Of a DNA stretch of 64,000 nt, positions 52,537 to 64,000 are shown one piece after another. Below the pieces are notes generated by a model that was not told the DNA's origin, did no database searches, and was given only the letters and a program-made list of their open reading frames with translations. The DNA lies in assembly GCA_907163375.1 (NCBI GenBank), contig CAJQUW010016186.1:62001-126000 (forward strand), written 5' to 3'. A program made the translations under genes and the position numbers. How positions within the stretch are numbered: position 1 is the first letter of the stretch; every line of letters starts with the position of its first letter. The DNA is from Prostheceraeus crozeri. Its lineage: Eukaryota > Platyhelminthes > Polycladida > Euryleptidae.

Positions 52537-55500
52537 CTCCCCCCTTTGTTCGGGAAAAGAAATGTTCAAGCGAGGGGATGGCCAAAAGTTCGATAATCTT
52601 ATCTCCAGATAGGTTCGAGAGGTGAACCAGAATCATGGAGAGCAAAAATGCCTTACCCCAACGAATCACCATTATGGAGTACACTCAGTCTCGTAATCGT
52701 TCAGATACCGCGGTCGGTTCCGCGTTCTCCTTGGTTTTCTCCTCGATTGTTCGTGGGCATCGGATGGAGCACACTTCGTTCGCGTACTGCACCTCCACTT
52801 CTCCGGGGAGTAGTAGTAACAGGTAGCGACGAGCTACCAACGCCGATCGCACTGTTAGATGAACCGTCAGGCGAGAAACTCGGCTCAACCGCCTCGTATG
52901 CCGTTTCAAGATATCGATCTTCGGTATCTCGGCATTCCTTGTATCTCGGCTTCATATTCGATTGGTTAAGAACGGAAGTACGCCCTCCGGGATACTGGAC
53001 ACGATAAGAGGTGTCTCCTACAGTCTCTGTGACTTCACCAGGGTGCTCGTAATCTTCCCCGCTACCTCGTCGAGTGTAAGCCTTCTGTCCTATATCGTAG
53101 TTTCTAGTGATGCCTTTCCTCCCCGCATAACGCTTGGAAAGACTCCGCGCCTTCACCTTTATCACTTCACCTCGGGTGGACAAGTACGATCTCATCTCTC
53201 TTCCTAGCAATCGGCTAGCTGGTGTCTTCCCGGTAGACTCATTGAATGTGCTGCGGATATCGTACAAAGCTTTCTGTAGCCTACGCTCAAACGAAACCTG
53301 TGGACAAGACAACTTCATCTTAGCCAGTCTAGACTTCAAGGTTCGATGCATCCTTTCAACAGTGCCATTGGCCTGAGGATAATAAACTGACGAGAAGTGG
53401 TGAGAAACTCCGCAAGTTCTCAAAAATCCTTCGAATTCCGTGCTCCTAAAAGTTGCCCCGTTATCAGAGATAACTCTCTCGGGCATTCCGAACAACGCAA
53501 AGATCCTTCTCAGCTCCATAACAACCTGGCGGGAGCTACCATTTGGTATCTGGACCGCAAAAGGATACCTCGAAAACAAATCAATAACTGTCAGAAGCAC
53601 ATTCCCTTCGGTGGACTCACTAGGGCCAGTCAGATCAATAACAACGGCCTTCCACGACTCCTCCTCATTGTCAGCTTCAGTGACCGTTAGAGACTTATCG
53701 GGAAACCCATTTCGTGAACAAGCATCACATCGATCACAATACTCCTTCATGTCGTGAGCTAGCCTAGGCCAGTATACAATGGATCTAAGGGCGGCTTTCA
53801 TTTTACTGATGCCAATGTGGCCCTGATGATACTCAACAAGCAGCTTATGACGAAGACTACTAGGCACGACCAAAGTATCTCCTTTGAAGATAAGAAATCT
53901 ATCACCTATCCATTTGACAGACAGGCTGTCACGAAGTGCTGAAAAGTTTCCGAGTTCTTTCAAGTCGATCCCTCTCCACTGTTTGGAGATAGCCTTAGCT
54001 ACCCGACATAACTCCGGATCCATCACTGACTTCTCAGCGACCTCTGAAAACTGTATCGGGATGACATCACTGATAAAACAGAGCGTTACTTCTTCTCTCT
54101 CGCCTTCCGTTGCCTCTGTGGAACTAACTGGATTTCGAGACAAGGCGTCGGCCAGCACGTTATCCTTTCCTTTAATGTGCTCGAAGGAAAACACATATGA
54201 TTGCATGTTTATGATCCATCTCCTTAACCGCATAGACAGAGAGTCGACAGGTTTCTCGAAAAGACTCAATAGTGGCAAGTGGTCGGTTTGAACCTTGAAA
54301 GTACGTCCAATGAGAAAATTCCTAAACCTGTTAAGCGCAAACAAGACCCCAAGGCATTCCTTTTCGACTTGCGAATATCTCTTTTCTGTGTCTGTAAGGC
54401 TACGCGAGGCAAACATGACTGTCTTCCCTTTCTGCAACAAGACTCCTCCCAAACCATGTCCGGATGCGTCACTTTGTACAATAAACTCCTCATCAGGTCG
54501 AAAAATCTACGTACATGTATATCCTTCACCGCTGCCTTTAATCTACCGAAAGCTATTTCATCCGTTTCCCGCCAGCTCCATGTTTCCTGAGACAAAGATT
54601 GCCATAACGGCTGTAGTAGAGTACTACTCGTACAATGTGGAACGTTTGAGTGACATACATAGGCTGCTAGGCCTAGAAAGGAACGCAACGAAGCGGCACT
54701 CTCAGGGGCAGGCGTGTCCAGCAGATCATCAATTAGCTTCCTCGAAACCATAACCCCGACTGAGACCATGAATATCCGATAAATTCAACTGAAGATTGGT
54801 GGAAAGAACACTTAGCCTGATTTAGTTTGACGCCCATATTATCGATCCTAGTGAGAACTTTGTCGAGCATAGCTTTAGATTCATGCTTCGATTCGGCGAA
54901 AATAAGTACATCATCCAGATAACACACTGCATTCGGTATGTCTGACAAAACGTCCGACATGAACCTCTGGAAAATTTCGGGTGATGAAGAGAGACCAAAC
55001 GGCAGTTTGTTAAAACGAAAACGACCAAACGGAGTAGAGAATGTGAGAACCTCACGACTGTTCTTGGCGACCGGTATTTGCCAAAATCCGTTCCGACAAT
55101 CAAGTTTAGAGAAAAAGGAAGCCTTCTGAACACGACTCATCAGCTCTTCAACCGTAGGCATCTGCAGCTCAGGCCTTTTCACATGTTTGTTGACGTACCT
55201 GAAATCGACACAAAGTCTCACGTCACCTGACTTCTTGTAGCCTACTACAATAGGTGAACACCAGTCGCTTGGTTCCTCAACCTCCTCAATGACACCTTCC
55301 CGCACCATCTTCTGCAATTCAGCCTGCACGGGCTCGCGTAGAGCAATAGGAAGTCTACGAGCAGGAAAAGATCGTGGCACAGCGTCATCTTTCAGAACGA
55401 CCTGGCAAGCTCTAGACATAGGAACACAACTTGGACCCTCGAAAACGGAAGATACCACCATGACCTCGTTTTCAGTACGGATAATACCCAGACCCTGGCA

Positions 55501-56712
55501 TAAAGCGAAACTCAGCAATGCTGGACCGTCCTCTTCACAAACATAAAACTCAGATGACATGCTCTTAGTCTTGTAGGTGACCTTCAAATGAACGGTACCT
55601 AAGCAATTCAACTGCTTTTTGCCGTAAGCCTTCAAGCTTTTGGAAACCGGGGTAAGAGTATAACCACGTGAGAGATCCTTCGAACTAATAACGTTAACGA
55701 AAGCACCTGTGTCTACCAACGCCTGAATTGGAGTCCCATCAATTGCAACTTCGCGAACCATATCGTAACCGCTGTTGGATACATGGAAAATATCGACCTC
55801 CTCGGCATAACTTTCAGCATGAGAAACCGAACGTTCGGTACAACATTTGGCATAGTGGCCTTTCCGATTACATTTTGAACACATTCTGCTTCGGGCAGCA
55901 CAGTTGGGACTGTTGGCTAAATGCTCTGATGAACCACAACGGTAACAGGCCCGATTGGCACCTGACTGGTCCTTAACTTTTTCCTTATTTGCCTTAGTCT
56001 CCTTCGATTTACCGTGACTTTTGGACGCGTTATGTTTAGGGTTTCTATTGGACTCAACGGCATGAACATCAGCCTTAACAGGAAAATCGACCTTTGTCCG
56101 ATCAGCGCGAGCAGTTTCCCAGGCTTCCGCCTTATGTAAGGCTAACTCAAAATCCAAAGTACTAGGATCCTCTGCCAAAAGCCTTTCTCCTAACCTGGAG
56201 TCCCGCACCCCAATAACAAAAACATCCCTGAGCAAACTAGCTTTATCACTAGTATATTCACAGTCCTGTACCATTCTCCGGAGTCTACACGCAAACTGTC
56301 CGGCGCTCTCACCTTCGCTCTGCGAGGCATGGATAAATTCTCTTCTACGGATGAGCAACGAGTAGCTAATTTTAAAATAGCTATCCATACGATCAACAAT
56401 TTCAGTATAAGTATTCTTGGGTTCCGGTAACCCATCTAAGATGCTAAGTCTGTCTCTCCCCACACAGATTTCAAGCAACGCCGGCTTGTCCTTATCGTCT
56501 ACAGAATTGATAGAACAGAAATTACCAAATAACCTTTTGAAGAAACGCCAGTCCTCCGCGCTGGGATTAGCAGGCAAATCCGGCTGTCTAACAACTTTAG
56601 CCATTTTCACTAAGAGTATAAAGAGTCACTGATAAATAAGAATTATTTGGTGTAAATATCTTCAAGACAATAAGGTTAATATATTCTGCATATTTTATTC
56701 TGACACCATAAA
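52537..56712 (-). mobile_element. Tandem unit 3 interior (gag-pol, broken)
   Basis: Same parts as units 1 and 2. A short patch between the integrase zinc region and its core differs by several residues from the other two units, while the rest is almost identical; this could be a converted or error-prone patch. A few breaks. Confidence 0.9.
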
Positions 56713-56926
56713 TGTGCCGGTCTTACCACCGGTAATAACTAACAAGTATGATACATGCGTTTAATGGAGAATACGCTTTTTAGCATTGCGAAAACATAGT
56801 TGATTTTATTTCAGGAAATTCACAAGCTCAAACAAACATGGAAGAGTACAAGTAAATAGACACACTCAAACACATGAGACATAGTTATGTAATTAAATCA
56901 GAATGGCTTTAATAGCCATCGGCACA
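56713..56926 (-). repeat. LTR 4 of the tandem block
   Basis: 214 bp, outermost right LTR (the 5' LTR of the block). Beyond it the sequence GTGACCATATG is unrelated to the interior. Confidence 0.93.
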
Positions 56927-58387
56927 GTGACCATATGCAGTGCCCCTCTTTATCGTAATAACTCATCTAATCCTTGTATATGTTCTCATGTTATCACATA
57001 TAACAGCCCGTCTAACTCTTTAGTTAGGGCCAAGTACAATGTAGGTTACAATGTAGGATTAGGTCATTATTTTTGTTTAGATTGTGTAAGACTGGTGATG
57101 GATTTCTTGTACATCAAAGGGAGGGAGAACTGCATAAGCGCCTGATAATCTATATAATTATCATCGATATTTATCATAAAATATGCTCTAATTTCTCTTC
57201 GGAAATAGCATGATAAGCTATTTTAGTTGACTTTTATGCACTATAACTGTATTAGAATTATGCTACAAATACATGCAATGGTACATGAATTTAGAAATTA
57301 TATAAACAATAACTCATCAATTTTGTGTTTCTACTTTCACCGCTTTACTCACGCTCACAAGCGAGACCGTACAAGAGCATTAACGGTTTGTCCAGTCAAT
57401 TTCATTGGCGCCGTTTGTAGTTGCGCGTCGTTCGATGGAGGGAAGCCGCCCGCGCAGAGGGTTGCGGCCTCAATTACTCGTTTTTTGACGCATGCTTTTT
57501 GGGGCTAATAGGGTGATTGAGCTGATTTATGTTTGACACCCATCACTTCACGATCAAAATATCCAAATCTTTCTAATGTTTGAACAGTTGTTGCCTGACC
57601 GCAGTGATTAGTGTAAATTTTTGACAAATCGTAATCAACGCTTGTGTTTCATCATTTTGTTTAATCGACACTTCCCTACTAAATTGGCATTTGATCATTT
57701 ACATAATCGTTCGGACGCTTCCAAAAGACATCGATATTCAAATTTCTTTTCGATATATACTTATCAATCATGTAAATGGACAATATTTCGAATCTGGAAT
57801 CATGGGAGTAACACCACCATCGAAATCAGATTGTTCTTCATTTTCTCTTATTTTTATCAGAGGAACAACACGGAGCCATTTTGCATCGGCCGAATCATTT
57901 TCTTCTTTTAACATACCAAATGTCATACGCCGACGTTCATCACGACCCCGATTACCGAAGCATACGATAATGTCCAAAAAATCTTTTCGCTGCAAATCTT
58001 TGGCTTTACGAAGATCCAATTATTCGTAGCACTTGACGATATTCTCAGAATGAATTGTGGTTTTGTGACATGTATTTCCGAGTCACTTTTGCCTTATGCT
58101 AGTAGTTATTTAAGGCCTATCAAATATCTTTTCTGGTTTGTCTGTTGTAGCACAAGTGATGAAAAACACTGTCAATAAAGTAAGTCTCAAATAGAAATTA
58201 CTCAGGATATTTCTGACTTTGGTAAGCAGGCTCCTACCGTTATTTTCTAGCGCTTGATTATTAAATACGTTTTTTAAGCGTACAGTGTAAACTATAGTCT
58301 GAAAAGAAATTTCGCATGTTGTACAAATAGATATATTTTAAATGCTTTCTTCTTAAATGAAAACATCAAAAACATGGTATAAAAACG
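56927..58387. other. Spacer with unassigned small ORFs
   Basis: No recognised gene. A frame at 57768-58019 (minus, 83 codons; LQRKDFLDIIVCFGNRGRDE) is compositionally protein-like, with many charged residues, but matches no family I know and may be a relic exon. The frame at 57227-57508 (plus) has no motif. Confidence 0.35.
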
Positions 58388-59059
58388 TCAAATAGAGGAA
58401 GAGTCAACACCAAGTTGGATTTCCAGTTGCATTATTTCTAACTTCAACTTCTTGTTTCGAAGTCGCATATTTTCTAACAGTAGCTCATCCTTATCCGACT
58501 CAATCCTTCTTTTTTTCGGTTTGGTTTGAGGGGTCAACGACAAAATGGATGGCTGTTCATCTTCATTGGCATTGTTACATCTTGTTGACTCTCCTATTAA
58601 CATGTATGTTTGACTTTCATCCTCTAGTATTTCAGGGTCTTTGGACGGTCTGATTGTACTCTCAGCAACATCAAGACCTTTAATGGCTGGGCTGTCTTCT
58701 CCCAAAATAGATATCACCAAATTATCCATTTCATTTATCTTGCAGGTAGAACCTCCTCCACTACCCGTCTTCCTCCTATTGTCGATCTTCATGGTGGACT
58801 TTCGAAGGTTTTTCCACATCACATCGCGGAAGTAGTCCAAATCTCTCGCTGCCATTATGTCTCTGATATCCGTCCATGCTTTCCGTTTCTTTTCCTTCCC
58901 AGTTGGAAAATCTCTAAAACTTCCGAATATCACAGATTTCCGTTCAAAAATTTCTTTTAAAAACAATTCGCGTAAGATCAGTTGTTTCTCAGAAATTGAA
59001 AGGTCACGTCTCTTCATGTTGCCAAATATTTTATCAACTGTAGTTTTTAACATCGGCAT
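58388..59059 (-). CDS. Myb/SANT-like (trihelix) protein
   Basis: A 223-residue whole frame. The N-terminal half resembles a Myb/SANT-like or zeste-type DNA-binding domain (SEKQLILRELFLKEIFERK, KRKAWTDIRDIMAARD, MWKNLRKSTMKIDNRRKTGS, then GGGS). The C-terminus is a Leu/Lys-rich helix (LLLENMRLRNKKLKLEIMQL), likely a coiled coil. The TGSGGG step after the basic part parallels TGGGP of the Harbinger accessory proteins. It could be an orphan accessory gene of another DNA transposon; no transposase or terminal repeat is recognised next to it. Confidence 0.6.
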   Translation of the reverse strand: MPMLKTTVDKIFGNMKRRDLSISEKQLILRELFLKEIFERKSVIFGSFRDFPTGKEKKRKAWTDIRDIMAARDLDYFRDVMWKNLRKSTMKIDNRRKTGSGGGSTCKINEMDNLVISILGEDSPAIKGLDVAESTIRPSKDPEILEDESQTYMLIGESTRCNNANEDEQPSILSLTPQTKPKKRRIESDKDELLLENMRLRNKKLKLEIMQLEIQLGVDSSSI

Positions 59060-59291
59060 GCTGTTTTACCCAGATAATCAACGCACATCAGATCCCCGCC
59101 AATCAGATCAGTGTGGGTTGAACTAACTCAGCTAAAAATAGCATCTATGTCATAGCTCATTCCTTGCTGTAGCAAAATTTGATTCAATTAAGCGAAAGCG
59201 ATGAATTTTCTATGTAGATGTATATAAAAAAATGGTTCTAGGCAAATCGATTCAATTAAGCGGCTGATTCTATTAAGCGAGATTCCATTAA
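59060..59291. repeat. ATTAAGCG repeats at the piggyBac target
   Basis: ATTAAGCG recurs (about 59188, 59259, 59273), and the piggyBac 3 target, once its insert is discounted, reads CCATTAAGCGGC as well. Likely the end of some older repeat into which piggyBac 3 jumped. Confidence 0.45.
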
Positions 59292-61900
59292 CCCTTAACT
59301 AGTATGGTGAAAATTCATACGTTACTAGTGTGGTGGGGTAATATTTTCCTTGACCATTTAATCGCTTCAAGATTTGTTTATTATCAAACGAGTTCTTTGT
59401 TGTTTGCATTATTACTTAATTTTAGCAAAACCAATAATGTATACATGCATTTATAACTTTTGGTCAAAAATTATGAATAGTATGCATCTCCTATGAGACC
59501 AATTTAATACGTAGAATATAAAAATCGCAACACGCCATGTTATTTGGAAAACTTTATTTGAAAATTGTACACATTAGACCAAATGTACGGACGTAGTAGT
59601 AAGAAAGAAGCATAATAAATGCTGGGTCCAGCAATGGTCAATCAAAAGAGGACATATATGAAAACGAGGAGTTGTCAACGATAGGAAAGATCGCAGATCA
59701 CATTCTGGTGGTCTTTGCAAACAAACTTGTTGCACCGATTGCAGGTCGCTCTTGTTTTTCTGTCTCTATTTCTGGGACACATGAGGCAGCGACCACTCGC
59801 ACCAACATCTCGTTGTGATGATGCATTCCGCTCGGCAACATCAGGGGCATCTATTCCGGTGACTCGATGAATAAGTGAATGAAGTTCTCTCGGAATAGTC
59901 TTGGAGGCCTGGCGAGTAGTGAGATGTTGCTGAGCTAGGTTCCTTCCCAACTCCAGTAGAAACTTCCTCCGACACAGTGCTGTTGCATTATTGGATTTGT
60001 AGAGAACAAACACATTTATTCCAGCAGTATTCAAAACAGCGTAAAAAATAACCATTGGCCATCGTCTCGTTCGTCTGGCAACACTGTACGTCGCTACCAA
60101 TTGGTCATGGGTGTCAACCCCTCCTTTGGTGCTGTTGTAAAATGTAATTATTTCTGGTTTTCTTTTTTCTCCACTTTCAAGATTGATTGTCGCGTCGTGG
60201 TGCATGGATGAAATGGCAGTTACAACTTTTTGATTTCGCTTTGTAAGACAAAATAGTCAAATCATCCGTGAAGCCAAACATGGTGGAATACAATTCACGT
60301 TGCTGCGTTCTTATGAATTCCTGAGGAACTTCTTTTCGGTTCTTTCTAATCGTGCCAACCAAGGTCAGGCGGTGATTCCGCTTCAAGGAAAGCGCCAACG
60401 GAACACTCGTGTACCAATTATCAGTCGTAATATTTCTACCGGAGCCGGATACAGGCTGAATTAGCCGCATAACCACAGCTGCAGGAGAATTATCAACAGG
60501 ATTTCGGCCACCCTGTGCGCCAAGGTAAATTTCCATGTTCAACGCGTAGAACGTGGTGGAATCGGTCATGCAATATGCTTTTATGCCATAACTCTTTGGT
60601 TTTGCTGAGCCAAAATATACACGAAACGAGCATCTCCCGCGAAAGGGTAGAACTGATTCATCGATAGTGAGAACTTCTGATGGGGAGTAACTTGATCTAC
60701 AGTTCGCCACAAATTTCTCAAAAAGGTCCCTTATTGCTGTCATTTTGTCAGTTTCGCGTCGCCACGCTCGATCAGTTCTCGAATCAAATCGTAAAACGCG
60801 GCTCAAGAAGAGAAATCGTTGACAAGACATAATGGCACGGATCAAATCACATCCTGTACCATCTGACGCCCAAATGTCTTCAAACGATAAATGATTTGAG
60901 CGAAGAACACCTGTGATGTACAAGCAACCGATGTATGCCTGAATCTCTTCCTTTACAGTAAAGCGACAATTGCTTTTTTGAGCAAATTGTGGTTGTAGCG
61001 AGGCAATATATTCGTTGGTATATAGAACAATAAGGTCAATCATTGAGTCATCAAAGATACAATTGAATGCCTCTTGAAACGTCATTCCTCGTCTGCGTGC
61101 TGCACCCGTTGGCCCGGAAGCTTGAGTCAAAATGTTGTGGCTGCGAGTTCGTCCAGTACGTGGGGGCCTTCAATTCCAAACGAAATGTGGTTCTCCTTTT
61201 CCGAGAAACGTGGAAGGGGAACCGTCATCTTCATCCTCATCACTTGAGGCAGATGACTCGACAGACTGCTCAGATTCGGAGTCATGATCGTCATGCTCCG
61301 AACAGTCCTGCTCCGATTCATCCGATGTGTCGTTTGCGTCCGGTTCAGAAGGCTCGTTGTCTTCCCTCCAATTGTCAATCAAAGCTAACACCTGCGCTGT
61401 AGTTAGATGGCGGCGAGTAGACATTTCTTCTTCTCGTAAGTACGTGAAACCAAAATCAAATAGAATAATGAAAGAGGTGACAAATCAGACGGAGAATTTG
61501 TTGAGAACTAATCACTGACGTCACATGCAGCTACTGCTGCATTCATTGCGCGACTTCATTCACAAGCGCTTTTGATTGATGCACCCCTATTCATAAAAAG
61601 GTATTGTGAGATAAGCGCACGCTCATTCATGCACACATACTCGGCTGCACACTGGCATACGCGCCAAGCAGTTTGCATCAAGGCAGGTCGATACTGTAGA
61701 CGTTAGTGGACAACACACTAACACACTCTATCTCTACCCATGAATGAAACAGCAGCCGAAATCGAACATTGTCAAAAGGTGGCCTAATAATAGACAAAAG
61801 AAGTCACAGATTATCAGGTTCCATACATAACTTTTAATACAGTAAAGCTGATGAATAATATGCTTGGGGTAACATTTTACCCCACCACACCAGTTAAGGG
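59292..61900 (-). mobile_element. piggyBac element 3
   Basis: TTAA at 59288-59291 and 61901-61904. Inverted ends CCCTTAACTAGTATGGTG (left) and, other strand, CCCTTAACTGGTGTGGTGGG (right). 2.6 kb with a transposase gene on the minus strand in three frame segments. Different family from elements 1 and 2. Confidence 0.92.
59675..61424 (-). pseudogene. piggyBac 3 transposase (two frameshifts)
   Basis: Three overlapping or abutting segments. N-terminal acidic part 61424-61170 (MSTRRHLTTAQVLALIDNW, then Asp/Glu/Ser-rich). Core 61130-60177 with LTIDESVLPFRGR and ITTDNWYTSVPLA. C-terminal part 60205-59675 with GGVDTHDQL and the finger CLMCPRN ... CNRCNKFVCKDH. All three catalytic aspartates and the full Cys/His finger are present; frame is lost once near 61150 and once near 60195. 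Total length would be normal for the family. Confidence 0.88.
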
Positions 61901-61904
61901 TTAA

Positions 61905-62168
61905 GCGGCTTCCACTCTATATTTGGAAATGGTAAACAGATCTTCATATCGTCGCTCGTTTCACAAAACCTCGTATCTCGATTTTCTCAAGTTCTGGGAA
62001 ATTGAGAAAACGTGTTTTGCAGTTTAGTAAGTTGCTAGTTTTTTTAATGCTACTTTTTCATTTATTGACATATCAGGCTGATATTGCACATGTAGATACC
62101 TTGATATATGACTGACATCTACCAAAACTTAGAGCATGCAAAAGTCATAGCAAGTGATCAATAATTAT
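61905..62168. other. Spacer with inverted TACGAGG motif
   Basis: TTTCACAAAACCTCGTATCT at about 61964 is the reverse complement of the motif repeated at 63.3-63.7 kb. Otherwise nothing recognised. The 8-bp ATAATTAT at 62161-62168 is the left target copy of the hAT element. Confidence 0.5.
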
Positions 62169-63313
62169 CAGAGGTGGGCGCGATTCGGGAAAATGAAGTT
62201 CCGAATAGCGATTATCCGATTAGCCAGATCGGAGTTCCGAATCCGATTATCCGATTCAAATTTTGAAAGTGAAGTTCCGATTCGCGATTATCCGATTATC
62301 CGAATTCGATTATGAGATTAAATGGATTTCAATTCATATCTTTGCACTCCTAATGGAAATTTATGCCATCAATACACAACCTTGAACTAGAGATGACATA
62401 AAAATATTGTAAAAAATTATCAAATGTTGCATTTGCCTAGAGGACAAAATTTCCTGTCTAATTGCCTTACATGCTATCTAACATTCAATGTACATGTACG
62501 CTTCCACAATTATACAAATACAAAGCACCCAAATTCTATTGAATATCTCCAGGTTTACAGTAACAATTTCATGTGCATGCATGCACCCAATACATGAAAG
62601 GCCACATCTCTTAACAAATGGAGGTTGCCCTTCATAAACACTAAGGCCTCAAAACTTGCGGCAGTGAGTGCCGCCCTTTTTGGCCTCAAAATATCCAAGC
62701 CAAAGCTGAAAATGCGCTCAATGGAGCCTGAGCTCGGAAGGGATGTGTTATATTTTAAAAATAGTCTCTTCCAAGAGTCCCGAAACTTATGTGGGAAGTG
62801 GTCTCCCGAAAGTTGTGGATTCCCTCTCACAGCCTTCTTCGACCAACAGTCACACTCCATGGCCATCACCACCTCTTCACTTTCTGATTCCCCCTCATTT
62901 TCAGCCGATAGCAGATAGTCAGTGCTGGTGGGTGCTGATTCAATATCCTCTTGTAGATCAGAGGACACGTGACTCCCATCTCCAGGTTGAGTGTAGGCCG
63001 CTAGCTCCTGGATGAGGGTCTCTCTGACACTGCTCCACAATGCTTCTCCGTTGTCTTCGCTTGATTGCCTCCGACATATGGCTTTGACTGTCACGATCAT
63101 CCTGTCTGCGCTCGAGGTTGAAGGAGACAATTCATTTACAGCACGATTCCAACCAGCCGAATCGCGAATCGCTTTAAAATAAAATCAGTCCAATTCGATT
63201 ATCCGAACCGATTTTTCGACAAACTTCCGATTCGATTATCCGATTCGAAAATGAAGTTCCGAATGTTCGGATAATCGGAATTTTTAGTCCGATTATCCGA
63301 TTGCCCACCTCTG
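62169..63313 (-). mobile_element. hAT element, deleted derivative
   Basis: The ends are CAGAGGTGGGC (left) and GCCCACCTCTG (right), and the 8-bp duplication ATAATTAT lies at 62161-62168 and 63314-63321; all are hAT hallmarks. At 1145 bp it is far shorter than an autonomous hAT. The motif ATTATCCGATT recurs many times in both orientations within about 150 bp of each end, likely transposase-binding sites. Confidence 0.92.
62555..63130 (-). pseudogene. hAT transposase C-terminal remnant
   Basis: A 191-codon frame. Its last third matches the hAT C-terminal dimerisation region (WKRLFLKYNTSLPSSGSIER, then IFSFGLDILRPKRAALTAAS). The catalytic aspartates, the insertion domain and the BED finger are missing. 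A dead remnant kept inside a deletion derivative. Confidence 0.8.
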
Positions 63314-63705
63314 ATAATTATTGATTTTTTAAAATACGAGGTTTTGTGAAAAAATAAATCTGTAAGAGCACTGAGATACGAGGCACAACATAACACTTCG
63401 TACATTGATCAAATTGTCTCTGTGTCAGTATACTTGCTGAAACTGTCAACCTGAAGCTATGTTCTGGACAATACCTCGCCTATAATCGATAATTATTGAT
63501 TTCTGAGATACGAGGTTTTGTGGAAAAAATGCTAGTAGATCGTTCAGATAAGTGATGTTATGTATGATGATTATGAAGTTAATTTCAAAAGGCATTTCAG
63601 ATTAAAGCGGTAGCACTAAGTTACTGACATTGTCAACCGTGTCTATTGTGATGAACGCCAATAAAATCGACAGAATTATTGAGATACGAGGTTTTGTGAT
63701 AAAAA
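63314..63705 (+). repeat. About 175-bp diverged tandem repeat with TACGAGGTTTTGTG
   Basis: TACGAGGTTTTGTG occurs at 63335, 63509 and 63685 (spacings 174 and 176), preceded by AATTATTGA-type sequence each time. A partial copy (GATACGAGGCAC) lies at 63373, and an inverted copy at about 61964. The hAT element landed in the AATTATTGA part of one unit. Confidence 0.65.
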
Positions 63706-64000
63706 TGTTGTAAAATTTACAATTTACGTGTGTTATATAGAGTAATTTCTGAATCATACTGCAGAATAACTTGTTAGATTAAGGTACATGACTACATGTA
63801 AATAGATCCATCAACTGAATTTCTAATGAAATCCCATAAAATCCTGCCTATAGGGCCAACGAATTGTCAAACGTATGAAGCAAAAACTAATACTTGTTCA
63901 AGAATGCAGTTTCCACTATTATACTGCACCATCATGCGATTTTGGAAAAAGTGGTGATTAGGATGTTCCAGTGAATGTTCACATCTTAGTCTTTGTGTAG
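63706..64000. other. Window end, no supported feature
   Basis: AT-rich DNA; nothing recognised. Confidence 0.5.

Larger units (their letters stand above)
43533..56926 (-). mobile_element. Tandem block of three LTR-element interiors sharing four LTRs
   Basis: Ty3/gypsy-like (Mag-type by general look). Four 214-bp LTRs at 43533, 47925, 52323 and 56713 separate three interiors; the repeat period is 4390-4398 bp. LTRs begin TGTGCCGGTC and end ATCGGCACA and look identical by eye. A purine tract (AAAGGGGGGAG, minus strand) and a tRNA-primer-type site (TGGTGTCAGAA) adjoin the LTRs of each unit. The pattern fits unequal recombination between LTRs or tandem integration, very recently. Confidence 0.92.

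Overview
This is a 64 kb stretch of repeat-dominated animal DNA. The transposon families present (Tc1/mariner, piggyBac, PIF/Harbinger, hAT, a CR1/Jockey-type LINE, Ty3/gypsy-like LTR elements), short GT-AG introns and AT-rich spacers point to a metazoan, most likely an aquatic invertebrate; the sequence alone does not give the species. I recognise no conserved host housekeeping gene. Almost every open frame of any length belongs to a mobile element or to satellite DNA.

Layout. 1-9.3 kb: a deleted Tc1 copy (1060-2190, TA target duplication), a small possible secreted-peptide ORF, a nearly whole piggyBac element (3188-6126, TTAA duplication), then long featureless DNA. 10.16-12.72 kb: a homogeneous 157-bp satellite (16 units plus part of a 17th) with a decayed 172-bp edge, running directly into a Tc1 fragment, a piggyBac fragment and a pol relic of an LTR element (to 16.14 kb).

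16.18-40.98 kb is the centrepiece: one long-terminal-inverted-repeat element ('element G', repeats of about 330 bp) that has swallowed other elements to at least four levels. G carries a split gene for an unassigned cysteine-rich protein. Its 3' part was hit by an LTR element (17027-21409, duplication TCTAG). Its middle was hit at TTAA by 'element D' (22146-32998), which encodes a multi-exon protein I match to the DUF7869-type family and has palindrome-bearing 51-bp arrays just inside both ends. An exon of D was hit by a Harbinger element (25664-31412, duplication CTG), which was in turn hit by a LINE (about 25898-29500). Two more Harbinger elements and a hairpin repeat sit in the right arm of G. 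Reading frames of the interrupted coding sequences meet across the duplicated targets, which supports the order of events.

41.4-56.9 kb: the longest Tc1 copy (41390-43047), then a tandem block of one Ty3/gypsy-like family, LTR-internal-LTR-internal-LTR-internal-LTR (43533-56926), with four 214-bp LTRs that look identical by eye. 57-64 kb: a Myb/SANT-like gene, a third piggyBac (59292-61900), a short hAT derivative (62169-63313, 8-bp duplication ATAATTAT) and a diverged repeat with the motif TACGAGGTTTTGTG.

The most novel material is element G and element D. Both have well defined ends and coding regions, and I cannot place either protein in a standard named transposase superfamily.
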